In this document: one piece after another, positions 36,669-49,609 of the stretch
Numbering within the stretch: position 1 is the first letter of the stretch
Layout: every line of letters starts with the position of its first letter
Origin: Sipunculus nudus
Taxonomy: Eukaryota > Annelida > Sipuncula > Golfingiida > Sipunculidae
Assembly: GCA_026874595.1 (NCBI GenBank)
Contig: CM049311.1
Location: 20,270,176-20,334,175, forward strand
DNA length: 64,000 nucleotides
Reading direction: 5' to 3'
Notes under the pieces: generated by a model
The model's database searches: none
Told to the model about the DNA's origin: nothing
What the model saw: only the letters and a program-made list of their open reading frames with translations
Program-made: the position numbers and the translations under genes

Positions 36669-37204
36669 CTGAAATCACAGACAGAGCAAAACTGCAGAAT
36701 CACATTTAGCTGAAGATGGTAAAATAGTGAAGTATACCTGTAACCCTGTACCTCAAAATTATCTGAAATAAAAAGGTGGGTAGAATTTTACTGTGTATTA
36801 CTTGCATGATAATCAGCACCCCCAAGTGTTCAAAACATTAAACAACAAACACTGGAAATAAATTTCATTCCTCACTGTATTTTACAAGGACAGATGTATC
36901 ACAAATATCGATGGTCAGATGTACAGGTTTAACACTGTAGTCCTATGTAGCCATGATTCCTGAAATTAACATATTACATATAAACACCAGAAGATGTTGA
37001 CAAGCAACAAAAGTATTTCTCATCACGCTTTAAACTTAGCTCCAGTGTTTGAACACTTCATATATCAGCATACAGAGATGCTAGGAGTCAAAATAATATT
37101 TCTAAGGATGTACAAAATTCAAAAACAGCTTCCGTTCATGTCAGGTAACAATTTATAATACAATTATAAAATAAGTGCACAAGAATAAATCCATTAATAT
37201 AAGC

Positions 37205-37550
37205 CCCTTATTGCCTCTGCCAGGAGGGGATGTATTCATTCCTGTTTGTGTGTTTTTTTGTTTGTTCACAACATATCTCACGCAATCCTGAACAGAAACT
37301 CATCAAATTTTCAGGGCATTTAGGGAATGGGCCAATGAACAATCAATAAGATTTTGGTGGTGATGATTCAGATTCAGAGTAGTCATGAAGGAATATTCAC
37401 AAATTCACAGTGATTTATGCAAGAATGAACCTAGGAATATGGTCCAGATAAGTGAAGGCAAATAAATTTTTTCTGGGGCATCCCATAAAAGGGACCCCCA
37501 CGGAGTGGAGGCTTGCATTCCTTAGAATGCAGATTTCTAGTTATTGTATG
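37205..37550 (+). repeat. Dispersed repeat family E, copy 2
   Basis: Colinear with 6485-6830 (GCCTCTGCCAGGAGGGGATG, TTCACAACATATCTCA, AAGATTTTGGTGG, GGACCCCCACGGAGTGGAGG, CATTCCTTAGAATGCAGAT). No coding region. Confidence 0.8.
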
Positions 37551-40500
37551 AAAAATTGCAGGTCTGTATCTGTCTACAGCTGCAGCCAGCTGTGCCTAGG
37601 TTAATGGATATTTAGATGGCCAGCCAGGCCTAAAGGACAGATGGATGGTCAATGTTATTGACAGTTATTAACAGAGTTACAGTCAGATGAACTAAAGCTA
37701 GCAAGAGGCACCAGAATTATTTAATTTAATAAATGACAGGACCTTACATGTTAAATCTTATAACTCCATGCTGTCTGACAGTGATAAAGGCAGCTCTACA
37801 AGGTCTGTTGGTTTCTACAGATAATATACATTAACCTTGAACCAAACTGCGGCAGTGCCACATAAAAATCTAATCAACTATGCCCTCTAACCTTGGCAAA
37901 TATCTGTTTTGGGGACAAAAAACATCATTCTGGTGCTATCAGAGACATGGTCTCAGTTACTGGATTGGCTCAGGAGCGCTTCATGCCTATCTATCTGATT
38001 TGTCTATTTAGCCCACAAGCATGATAAACTGCAAGGGGTTAAGGACAACAGTCTTTGGTGCTAGAAGAAACCTAACAAATGACCCATTAAGATTGCATAA
38101 TTGATTGTTTTCTATGTGGTCCAGGTTAGACAATCCCGCAAATACAGTTACACCTATGCATCACTGGTATATAAATATAGGTCCTCCTGTGCAGCACGTC
38201 AACTAACACAATTAGCACACAAAAGATTATACTAAAACATACATAACATTACAATTTGATTTGCAATATCATACTTTATCATGTTACAGAAAAAATAATC
38301 TTAAATCTATTTTTTTCTTATTTTACCAGTCAGTCATTTTTTTTTTAATTTGGACCTTTTCAAACATATTCATATTTCAATAAAGAACCAAATTTTTCAA
38401 AAGTGTGTAATTCAATACTGAACTATGGTTGCAAAATTACACCCAGAATTATCCATTTCACACATAAAATGTTTAAACTTAAGACCAATTAATTAAAGTT
38501 CTTTATGTTCAAATAAATTTTACTTTTTATTTGTCAATTCTCATTATACAGAAATACATTTAATGACTGTGATTTAATTAATATTTACCAGACATATTAC
38601 CTAAGGAACTGATGGATTACCATTAACTTTTTTAAGCTGCAATATATTTACAACCATAAAGAAAGAATAATGAACAACTACAGCAGTGCCTTTTTCTCCC
38701 ATTCAAGGCCATTTTTTTTTTAATTAAAGCAAGTTCACTTTTAAATTTCCTTCCTGGTCCCCCCCCCCCTCCCCGATAACTGATTCATCAGGAAGTAGGA
38801 AGTAACTCAATGTATTTAAGGTCATACCTTTTTATACATCACAGTAATTTGAGAAGCTTATTCTGTGATTGTGATTTTCCTTTATGTCATCCATACAATT
38901 TCAAAATAATAAGATTACTAATGCTTTTGATCAGTGTCCTTCCTGTCATAGCCACAATCGTAACTTTTCAATGCTACTGAATGTCCTGTATTACTCTTGC
39001 AAGGTCACTTTTATTAACCCTTAGAGTTAGTACATTTAATGTCTCATTTTTCTACAATTAAAGCTAGCATTTAACATATGGGTATGATGTTCATATGTGT
39101 AAACAGCTAGAAAACAATGCCTGTAATTCTATTGATACTTATGAGCACTGTAAATCTATTTACACTTTAATATGCACATGAGGTCCATATATATGCATAT
39201 GCTGCTAGGAATCCCACACATTATATTCTTTTGGAGTGACTGCATCATAATGTATTTGTATGTGCTACAACATATGCATGCAGCAAAATCAGGGATATAT
39301 ATTATATAGAGAAGCTCTAAAGGAGCAGAGAAGTCATATCTGCCAGAGGAATACCCTATCACCGATGTCTAATGTGCAAGTCGTCTGTCCATTTGCTGTG
39401 CTTTTTCAATCACTACAGTGAGTGATCAATACATACCACATACTCATACGTATTTACAGAATCACTTCAAGAGAATAAGTGTCCAAGTTCATAGCTGCAT
39501 ACCCCGGTATGCATATGTATCACATACGTACTGCATATACATACATATGGAATGCAACATACGATATATCATACAGACCAATTTGGTAAAAATATTTTTT
39601 AAATTTTATTGGGCACAGAGTACAAGAGCAGACAACCAGGTGACGTTAAATGAAATAAATCGGTTGAACTGCGACAACTGAGCTAAAGCAAAACTTCAAT
39701 AACCTGGACTGCAGACTAATTTGACCAAGGGTTTCTGGGCCCTGGAAATCAATCAGTAAGTGCAATTTGACATGAAAGAAATTTCCCAGGTGTCAGAGGA
39801 TATCCAGAGAGTGCATGTCTGCTTCATGTCTGCTTAAATTAAAGATGTATGCATTACCTTATTGGTATCTCAGAATAATACGCGTGTTGCAAATGAAAGG
39901 GATGCATCTTCTAAATATGTATTGCAATTTAAGGCCTGAATCTGGCATATCATTCTAATATGCTTAATAGGACTAGTCTTGGATACATGTGACTTTTTTC
40001 GAGGGGAGAAATTAAAACTGCTTCTGAATTTGCAGGCATGGTATCTGAGTTATCATTGACAAGGCCATCCTCAATGAAAAGAATAAAATTGTATGAAGTA
40101 CCTGGAAGAAAAACAGAACTTCTGTCACATCTATCAGATGTTAATCGAATAACTCTAAACCATATAAAAATGAATAAGGCTGCAATCTTTAAGAAAAAAG
40201 ATGAAATTTATATTTACAGGACCTTTTAACAAGAAAGCAAAAATACTGTAAACTATTAAAGCACCTAAAAAATTAAGCCTGGCCTAGGTTTTTCTTACCT
40301 CCAGTCAGCAAGATGACATAAGATACCAACAAGTTGGAAGAAATGACATTTTGTTCTTTATATAACTCCAACCTGGTTTTGCAGCTAGTGCCCATTCCTC
40401 TATAATTAGCTTTTCTGATTCCTAATGTATCATGTCATGTTCCACTGATGTCATAAACTTCAGACTCAGCAGTTTCACTCATATTTTATGTTTATATCCA

Positions 40501-42519
40501 TCTGAGTCAAGTTAACTATAACACAGTTTGTATGTCAATCAATTTCACACATTTCTTAACTTGAATTTTTGTTTTGTTTTATACCTGATTATTTTATTTT
40601 ATACCTAAATACATCCATTTGGTTTTATATTACAATGCTCCTATTTGCCCACTAAATATATCATACTGACATCGGTAAGTATTATTTTAGCCATAATGTA
40701 CTTAGTAAGGGTTTGGCTTAAGTTGTGTTATTTTAAGAAGTGCAAAATATGTCACGTTATGTAGGACATAAGACGTAGTAATGTTACAATGTGTAACACA
40801 GGTTGAGAGAGAGACACATGACTAGGCTGGTACCGCAGACACTTAACTTTATTCCAGATCAGTTGACATGTTACTTCCCTCCTGATACCTATTGATCAAA
40901 ATATTTTTCACTCCATGAATTTTAATTTTAAGTTTTAATTACCATTATTTAAAGTTACCACCTCATAACAGTAAAAGCTGGCCTGAAAGGATTGTGAGCT
41001 ATCTTGCAGCTTGCAAGTTTGACAATTTGGGATTCTGGAGATTTCATATAAGTAAATTTTTATATAGTACTTTATGATACTGTGTTCATAGCATAGAGAA
41101 CTGTATGTTAATTTTATTAGCTGTGTACATTAGAAAGCAAGTCCCACAATGTTTTGTATACTGTTGTTGGATTCATAAACAAGAGGTTACATTTCATGAT
41201 TTTAAATTTTGCAGTATTTTGTGAGGGTTCAATTTTCATGATTTCACCATACAATAATATACACAATATATAATTACATATAACTAGATATAACTTTTTA
41301 TAATTATATAATATCTGAACAAAATCCTCACTGTACTGATGGCCCTGGTATTCATAGTTAACAAACGACCAAGTTTTTTATGCGGCCTTGTAAATGAATG
41401 CACATGGTCTCATTCAACGAACAGACATTTTTCTGATTAACAGGACAAATTTTGATGTTTTCATTCTTTGTTCAAAATTAACTCCTCCTTCCTGATCAAG
41501 ATTCAATCAATAGGCAAGTCCCATGCACATTCAGAGAGACGCCATCAGTTCATTGTTATAAAACATATACAGGGCTGGTTTGTATATCTTCATCCTAAGA
41601 TGAATATAATTTAGTCTGAACATAAAAGCATTAACTCTTTTACTCACAATACCTAAACCTGGAAATTAATACCTTGGCCATGGGATGGTCTAGACTCCTG
41701 CATAGGACAATTATAACTGACAGCAGGCAATTTGATTTTTGTTGTATCTAATTCAAATTTAAACAATAATTTTACACATACAAAATAAATTACAAATACA
41801 GTAGAGCATTATTGACCCAAAAATTTCAGGGAGCTAAGGTTTTTATTCAGATAAATGGTTTTTTAGATTTTACATGAGATTGCCCTAGGATTCACCAAGA
41901 TTGTCAACCTGCCACCTGGTACCAGATGTTAACGAAGCAAATATTAATTAAACTAGCCCATAACAAAACTTAGGCAACAATATTTGTGTTCCATTTTCAA
42001 TCAAATTGATCCCTATATCAAGTGAAATACATTTTAGGTTCTCCGTTTTCAATTTTGGAAATTACTCAGAAGAATAAGCAGGTATCCAAGGTTGTTGGTA
42101 CGTTTAGCGAACTTGTTCATTGAGGAGAATAAGATATATGCTAGACGAACAGACAAACAGAATAACAGACTGACATTGGTGACAATAAAACCTCCATCAA
42201 ACTTCACTGGTGGGTGGTAACAGGGATGGAAATGTTTAAAATACTGACTTGCCGCTGCCGCAATTGGCTTAAAAAAATAACTTGCATCATGAAAACTTAT
42301 CCTGCAAACTAGTTTAGCATGAAAATTGGTTGGAGACGCAGCATGTTGACCATTTATATAGGATGTAAAATTAATTAAAGTCAGAAACATCGCGTGAATT
42401 ACACCTTAAATATCCTGTTGCGCCTTTATTGGGACTTAAATGTTAAGAAGCAATGGTAAAAATATTTAAAGCATTAATATTTTTTAAAGCAGCAGTACCT
42501 GGAACTGGAAAAGAAACAT

Positions 42520-43010
42520 GTCAGAGACACTTGGCGGCCTGCCATCCTTGCAGAATTTTAGATGCATGACTTTGTGACTTAATTCGCGAGACACACTAAC
42601 TGCTGACACGGGGCTGTGTGTGCTGACATTTCGTGGCACATATGGTAACGATTATACAGTCGGCAGCATAAGTTAAAACCCACAGAAAGAGAGAAGCCTA
42701 ATGTCATAATGACGAACACGATCATGAATGCAAACCGCAACACCCGGCAACCCACGGCAGGTTGGCTCCGCGATGTTCAAGACATAAGGATGGCGGAGAC
42801 AAATAATTGAAATATATATATATGATTGCGACTGCAGGGCTTTAATTTTTTTTTTCATGGCCATTTTCAACATATATAGGCGTATGTATGTGACTGTTAG
42901 GCACTTGTGGCTCCGGCAAGTCAATCTTCAACTCAGGTTACGTTGATGGATTAAAGCTTGCGTTGCGCAAGCGTTTGTATTATAATTTCGACCCCTGGGT
43001 ATATCAGGCA
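42520..43010. other. Moderately CpG-rich stretch, no gene recognised
   Basis: Denser in CpG than its surroundings and contains an AAGGATGGCGG word (YY1-like, about 42787) and a CTTGCGTTGCGCAAGCG palindrome (about 42957-42974). A minus-strand open frame (42673-42924) has no recognisable family. It could be promoter-like or a decayed repeat. Confidence 0.25.
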
Positions 43011-43139
43011 CCATTCTGTCAGTCTGTTAAAATGTCTGGTTGTCCCTATCACTCCTTACAAAAATACAATATGTACCTCAGGGTTCCTCATTAATGGTTT
43101 AAAACTTTTTTCCCAGGACAAGTTAAAGTTCATGTAGGG

Positions 43140-44043
43140 TAGTGGTGGGCTGATCATCAAGTTTTTTCGAAAGTCAGTCGGTTTGCTGCAACTTTCAAGC
43201 ACTCGATTACGAAAGGCAACTATCGATTACATCATACTCATGATTGTTTTTACCAGAATGTCTATAAGTTATAGGCAAAAATTACTCTTCCATTTTTTAC
43301 ACATTCCGCGCTTCACATAATGAGTCTGTGTTCCCAAATAACCTCCGTATATAACTGAGTATGACACGGCAGATGAGAGAATGGAGGACTTATTAAACCT
43401 CTGTGAACTGGCAGGGAGCTGCAGAATTAGCGGAGATTTTTATAACAAGATGTTCATTGCAAAATATGGGCGATATGGCGTAAAAATGGTCCATAATGCT
43501 CCAGGTCAATGCCAATTTTGCAAGATTCTCTTAGAAATAATCTTCTCAACTGATGTCAGGTGCCGCTGCCGCATGAGTAATTATATTTTTGGCTTTCAAT
43601 TACTAATTTTTTAATTTTTACCAAAATTTATGTGGGCCCATAATTTTTCTGGCAGGCTTGTCAAACCAGTATGCATGTCGGCAGTCATAATAATTGTTAT
43701 AAAATGAAAATCCAGGTAGTGAAGTTAAAATGATACGCCGGAGTATTCATGAGGGCCAGCAAGTAGATGTCCTGGACTGTGATTTAATTCTTGATTACTA
43801 TAATTAATTAAAATGAAACTTTGAATAGCATATCTTAAGTGATAAAATGGAAAATATGAAAAAGGCAAAAACTTCTTTTCGTCAGGTAGAATTACTAAGA
43901 CATGCGGGCTGGGTTAAGAGAATACAGTTCCACAGATAATTGCACATTTCTTTATATTTGTCTGAACCGATTAATAATTGATCATCGATCGGTTTGCCCA
44001 AACCGATGATCGATTATGAAAAAGGAACCGACTCCCACCACTA
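43140..44043. mobile_element. Non-autonomous hAT transposon (904 bp)
   Basis: The ends are TAGTGGTGGGCTGATC and, inverted from the right, TAGTGGTGGGAGTCGG. This fits the hAT terminal pattern (YARNG). It is flanked by a perfect 8-bp duplication ATGTAGGG at 43132-43139 and 44044-44051, the hAT hallmark. Subterminal GATCATCGATCGG and AACCGATGATCGATTA words form a further inverted pair near the right end. The only notable frame (43381-43614, plus, 77 codons) shows no transposase features I recognise. Confidence 0.9.
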
Positions 44044-44787
44044 ATGTAGGGCAAGTAAAAAATTCACAGAGGGCAAGTATAAATTCATGTAGGGCACGTA
44101 AAGGCTAATTTCAAGCCCTGTATGATACCTGAGGTATGGGTTGAAATGGAAACATGCCTGGTGGTTTACATAATCTATGAAGTCCTACAGAGCTGAAAGC
44201 ACAAGGGTTATACTACTGGTGTTACTAGGTATTTTATGCTGATTTCAGAGTTGCTCCAGCTGCAGCGATTTTGTCTAATCTATATGCATTTTAGAGTAAT
44301 TAATCATCCAACAAAGTTTAAACATGAGAACCATGGAAGTACTTTTTCTAATTTGTTACAAAATTAAGCATGCACAATGTAAAGCAAAAAAAGTAGGAAG
44401 CTTCATAAAAAGAATTACAAAATCAAATGAGAAAGACAAACTGAGCCCATCAATAATATACACTTAGGACTGTTGTTTGTTGAGATGTAATTTGAGAAAT
44501 TTATATTTTATTCTTTAAATAGTAAATTCTAAAAGTCTGTCAACTTGAGGTCTGGCATGAAAATACAAAAAAAAAAAAGATTAATTGCAGAATCTACTTA
44601 GCATGACCATAACCACATCAGGTGTGAAGCTACACCTGTCGCCTTAATTGAGTAACAAGCCTAGAGATACTTAGAAGCACAATGCAAACTTAATAAATGA
44701 ACAGACATGAGAATATCAAAGATCATCAAAAACCCACAAGAGACACCTGTCATATCATATTAATTGACTCTGTCGACTTTTCTTCAG

Positions 44788-44881
44788 GAAATCTGGTCTG
44801 ATGAGAGAGGTTCAAATGAAATTGAGACATTTATAAGAAATCATGAGAAAATAACTAAAGCTTCACCAAACAGAAAATCAG
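44788..44881 (+). other. Possible plus-strand exon inside a 134-codon open frame
   Basis: A strong acceptor (acttttcttcag) and donor (ATCAG/gtaagg) bracket 94 bp that stay open in the frame running 44764-45168, which has no ATG at its start. The peptide includes EIWSDERGSNEIETFIRNHE. The 3' part of the frame runs into repeat-like sequence (45111 on). No family is recognised, and it is antisense to AEBP2. Confidence 0.25.
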
Positions 44882-45110
44882 GTAAGGAGACCTACAAGAC
44901 ACACCTGTCATACCAATTTGAAGAGGATCTGATGAGTGAAATCATGTATCAGAATGGAAAACTCAATGGACAGACAGATGGAGCTGATCACTCAATGGAA
45001 TTGCCCACCATGTCGCTTCAGGTATTACTGAACTGCTCAGGCTATTTAACCTTTCATCCTCTTTGTACAGAAGTATCAGCAAAGTTTGAACAGAGAGCTA
45101 GTGGTGTACC

Positions 45111-45157
45111 CATAAGGCCATACTTATTTAATTTTTCGTTTCTCAGACCCGCCGACC
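45111..45157. repeat. Inverted repeat arm left of the CpG island
   Basis: TAAGGCCATACTTATTTAAT (45113-45132) then TTCTCAGACCC. The inverse occurs at 47085-47124 (TTAGGCCTTACTTATTTAAT then TTCTCGGAC). The pair may be the ends of a ~2-kb element enclosing the island. Confidence 0.45.
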
Positions 45158-45199
45158 CTAAGTTGTGACAATTTGGAAAATAAATATAACAGTGTCCCT

Positions 45200-46250
45200 G
45201 TCGTTATTTTTTTGCCGCCGTTATAAAATGTGTCCATGAGTCGTGATATAAATCCCCTTAAAAAAGTAAACTCGCAGTCACCTCCTACAAAATGCGACCC
45301 ACACGACAGAGTCGATCGATCATTTTTTAAGTCACAGCATTTGGCGTGCCCATGGTAAGTGAAACATTTCCCTTGTCTTTCTCATGATCATCTAAAATCC
45401 GAGAATCTGCGGAGATAAAAAGATTTTCGTCGGAGATCTCCCTCAAGTCAAACCGTTCAAATGTTCTCCTTCACACTTTCACGTTTCATCACGATCTCAC
45501 CCGATTTCACTTTGTTCTTCTTGTAATGATGGACCTTACGTTCGAAAACTTTAAAGGTGCTGACTGTAATATATTATATCAGCAGGGATTGTAATATTTT
45601 CCATAAGGTGTCCGAAAAAGTCTGGCTTTTGAATGGCTCTTCCGAGCTCAGTTTCGGATGCCACCTCAAGGCAGGGTCACGATGGAACTTTGTGACATTC
45701 TTGACATCGCGTGGAAAATCCTCTGTAGACAAGGAATCATTGGGCCGAAGGCTGAAAAAGTCGACTTATTTAAACCTTTTCGTTAAAATGGCTGCGAACA
45801 TGTGACTGCGAGGTTGTGATTAAGGAAATTCTGGATGAAATCGGCTACTTTCGATAATTTGGATAACCGATCGTTGTGTGTACGCTTGTACCATCGCATT
45901 TGAGAGCACAGGAATTGTTGCACACGCACAATTTCCCGCCATGAAATCACATGAATAAAACTTAACGCGCATGCGTGTAGTATACTATGAATCTCTGATT
46001 GGCTCTCTTTCTAGGGCTGCTGGGCGGGGTCTCTTTCCGCCAACCGCGTTGAAGCCCTGACAGGTCGTCATATGCAAATAAAATCTTAACTCTCAATCAA
46101 ATACTCGCGCGAATGAAACACTTAAAATAGCACTGGGCACCTGTGTGTTGTTTACAGAGTGGCCAATACCGCGTTATATACCGCTACCCCGTTATACCGC
46201 TATTTGAAGGGATCCGAAGCGTTTATCAAGTGACAGATGTACGAACCTTG
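45200..46250. promoter_or_regulatory. CpG-rich island with housekeeping-promoter motifs
   Basis: The only long CpG-rich block in the window apart from the zinc-finger exon. Within 45966-46167 it has an NRF1-type palindrome CGCGCATGCGTG (45966-45977), an inverted CCAAT box ATTGG (45998-46002), a GC box GGGCGGGG (46022-46029), an octamer ATGCAAAT (46072-46079) and CCAAT (46163-46167). Together these resemble a TATA-less promoter. It lies 3.5 kb downstream of the zinc-finger exon in AEBP2 orientation. It could drive a zinc-finger-less AEBP2 transcript, a plus-strand antisense RNA or a transposon. Open frames (45557-45805 plus; an overlapping minus frame of about 60 codons) are not recognised. 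Confidence 0.45.
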
Positions 46251-47084
46251 TTGCAAACATTCTGAAATATATACTTACGTCTGATATATTTTTTATATTA
46301 GCTTGATTTTTTCCCACCTTGCAATTGTTTACATTTCTGAGGGGTAAATTTTTACCTCATTTGATATATTTGATTAAATTTCTGATGGGTAAATTTTTAA
46401 CAGATTTTTTTTTTATTTTTTATTTTGTGTTGCTGAGGGTTTTTTTTTCAATGATTGACAACAGATAGATCATATCTTAAAGCTGATTTCAGTGATATTT
46501 TAAATAAAAAGGAGTTTGCTCATTTTCTGACTGGGTGACCCTGATGAACCTTGATATTGCTTAAATGTGCGTTTGTGTTTGAATTACATATTTCATGGCT
46601 ATTTTCATTTGCCTGAATTTTCCTTTATTTGTTGTAAGCTTCGTATTTCCACTGACCATATAATATACTTCAAAATTAACAGATAATTTTGTAACCAGTC
46701 TCTTGTACAGGTCATTTTAAACTTTACAGCTGTTTTATTAAGAAAGTGGACTGATTGGTTTTTCAAAAATGTTAATTTAGTGGAAATTATTAATTTATTA
46801 ATTGTTAATTTAAATTGATAAAAGTTTATTTAAAAAATAGAAAAATCATGATTTTTTTTAGAAAAATTGATTTTTTTACCAGACCTTCAAGGAAGTATTG
46901 AGGATATCCTGCAGATACAGAAAATAATTTAGTTCACTTGACATTGTAGAAGGACAGATATAGTTCCTATATATTCATTTCATCATTTGTAAAATTTAAA
47001 TGGAAAAAATGGCACTTTTCATTTTTAAAATTTTGAATTATATTTATTTTTATTTTCCCTCCTCCTCCCCACCACTGTTCATTT

Positions 47085-47124
47085 CTTTGTCCGAGAATCT
47101 TTTTATTAAATAAGTAAGGCCTAA
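47085..47124. repeat. Inverted repeat arm right of the CpG island
   Basis: Inverse counterpart of 45111-45157, matching over the TACTTATTTAAT core and the TTCTCNGAC flank. Confidence 0.45.
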
Positions 47125-47214
47125 TTTTGACATGTAACCTAAAACATCCAGATTTTAGTGTATGCAAAATGGCAGCCCACATGAGCCTTTAGGAGAAACT
47201 GAGAAATTTAACTG

Positions 47215-47535
47215 TTTAGTTTCCATGGTGCCCTGAAGATGTCTCCACATGTCATAATTTTGGTTGTGAAATATGAACAAAATTTAATATTTTTGTTTTG
47301 GGGCTGGAGAGGATAAATTTTCAGACAGACACTCCAAAACCAATCCCAACCAAGGTATGCATGAGAGCAATCACTGACCCTAATTTGAATGAAATTGGAT
47401 AAAATTTAGGAAAGTTATCGCACGGATATGAAAAGCTGATGGACGGACAGATTGAGGGATAGACAGAGGGACAGACAGAGGGACAGACAGACCAAAATCT
47501 ATGTCCCCCAATCCGGGAAGTGGGGGACAAAAAGG
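47215..47535. repeat. Dispersed repeat with GACAGA tail
   Basis: Opens with CCATGGTGCCCTGAAG, passes through GGATATGAAAAGCTGATGG and a GGGACAGACAGA tract (about 47445-47491), and ends in the small hairpin GTCCCCCAAT..AGTGGGGGAC (47503-47528). The small minus-strand frames with VCPSVCPSV runs are read-through of the microsatellite. Confidence 0.6.
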
Positions 47536-49609
47536 GTAGGGAACCCTGACTTTAAAAACATCTTTGTGGTCAAGTCTGTTAACCATTACAACAAAGCAGT
47601 CCACTTAATAAAGTGTATGGAGTTTTAGCTTCTCAGACTTCTCTGGCTTTCACATTTTTTTATGTGATCATCACAGTTATGTTGGCTATGTATTGAACAC
47701 TGTACTTGGACCGCTCAGTGTCAATCAATCAGGACACCGGAGGCCCCTTTCAGCAAAGTTAAATTCTTCACACTCCAGTGTGGCAATGGCACACATTATG
47801 AATATTAAATTACCAAGACCAAGTTTTTAGAGGTCCTATTTCATGTCGAGATCAATACACTTGTGCAAATTCCTGGTCCCTTATCTAGAAAAAATGTTTG
47901 TTTAAATCTATTGATTTCCGACAAACCCTGGTCCGTCAATGTGAGGCAGCGGCTCAACGTAACAGGTGATCAAGCAAATATCTCACAGAGAAGGCTGGGC
48001 AAGGCTATGTGGTTTAGGCACTGGGCTTTGAAACTGAACATACCACACTGAAACTACACCAAAGAAATACCATAAAATTCCTTGCATAAGTCGCATCCTT
48101 ATTACAAGTGGCACAATGATTTTTAAGCCCCCCTTAAATTTTATGTTACACGATGACACTGCAAACCCATCTTACTATACTATAAGCAGGTCTCTAGCTC
48201 TGCAGCAACAGAGCTGTTTTCTGACTCTGCTTTTTAGGCCTAGAAAATACACGATTTTCCCAAATTTTCAAGGATTCTGGAGCAAACATTGATGAGTTAT
48301 TCAAGGACTTTTGAGGACTGTCAAAGGCCAGTTAAACAATTTCCAAGGGACTTACACATTTGCTTTTTATCCATAATTTAATAATATCCCAAGTTTGAGA
48401 TTTCTTTGCAATATCGAAACTCAAAGTAATTTTGAGATCCTCAGGATTAATTCAGACAAGTTAAGGATTTCCAACAGACCTTTCCCACAAGCATGTTGGC
48501 TGCTGTGTTCGGATTTGAGGAGTTACAAAAGTGGACTTCCATGGGTGAAATGAGATTCAAGATGACAGCTTCAACAGGCCTTTTGTCACTGAAGATGAGA
48601 GCCTTTTGTATTAACTTTTATCTTTAGATGATATACATCTACTTGTGGTTGGCTTTATATTGGCAAGGTTGAAACTTTGTGATTTTAATAATAAAACCAT
48701 GTTTGTGTTTCACAATGGTCTCTCTGGAAAGGGCAACCTAACCAGAGAATATCCAAGTGTTGGAGTTTATAAAATTTATTCCTAAATATGAATATAATCA
48801 GTTATGACTGAAGTTTATCTAACCTGAAAATTCATAATTGAACAGTATTATCTTTTTTATTTTTTTTCAGCACTTTCCTGGACCAATCCAAATTCCATGC
48901 AAAGATGGACAAGGTTTTATGAACAATTAGCTTGTTTTGATTAATAATGTGGTCATGGTATAAATCTAAACTGATGGGATATCTTCTTCATGAAGGTCTC
49001 CTTTTCACTACTTTTAACCCTTTTGTGAATATTGCAAATTTGAAGCCTTAGACTAAGTTAGAGAATATCAAAGCAAGTTTAATTTTTGATGTTGAAAAAG
49101 ATGTTAAACAAAAGCTTTGTAATGGTTATGACTTGTGCCCTGATAACCACAAGACTACCAGAGCAAAAGGACTACCCAATGGAAGGCAATGGTGACTGAA
49201 AGCTACCTGAGCTAAGCTCTGACTTTGGTAATGGGATGTGTTCTCCAACCCCTACTGGCTGAATGTTGTCCATCTCTTTGTCACAGACTTATTTTTTCGT
49301 CCCAAGGATATAACAAAACTTGTATATCGTACAGCTAACATAGAAATAGGATTTACACTTTGATTTCCAATTTTACTTGTATTCTTTTGTGTTAATTTCT
49401 TCTAGCCTTATATTAAGATTACCAGCTGTTTACCATGATATCAATGCAGCAGGATGGCCACTACAGTGCATTTCCCTGTATGACTCTGCATTTCCCTGTG
49501 TCAAGACTCCTATTAAGCCTACCAGTCAATTTTAAATGCCCAAGGAGTCACGTTTTCAAATGAACACCAACGTAGAGTGCAAAATATAAGATTGTTAATG
49601 GCAACTCAC

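Larger units (their letters stand above)
36669..49609 (-). other. AEBP2: AEBP2 intron 1 (12,941 bp)
   Basis: GT-AG intron downstream of the zinc-finger exon. It contains repeat E, a hAT element, a CpG-rich island and a GACA-tailed repeat. I see nothing recognisable in 37560-41300 (simple AT and CATATG-type sequence near 39150-39560), 41300-42400, 44060-44750 and 47540-49600. Confidence 0.85.

Noticed and set aside
39156-39681. CATATG/ATACGTA-rich frames on both strands
   Set aside because: Low-complexity CATATG-type sequence; no domain and no splice support.
47321-47604. VCPSVCPSV-type frames on the minus strand
   Set aside because: Translation of a GGGACAGACAGA tract in a dispersed repeat.
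47980-48060. tRNA-like head GTGGTTTAGGCACTGGGCTTTGAA
   Set aside because: No convincing B box or tail; too weak to call a SINE or tRNA.
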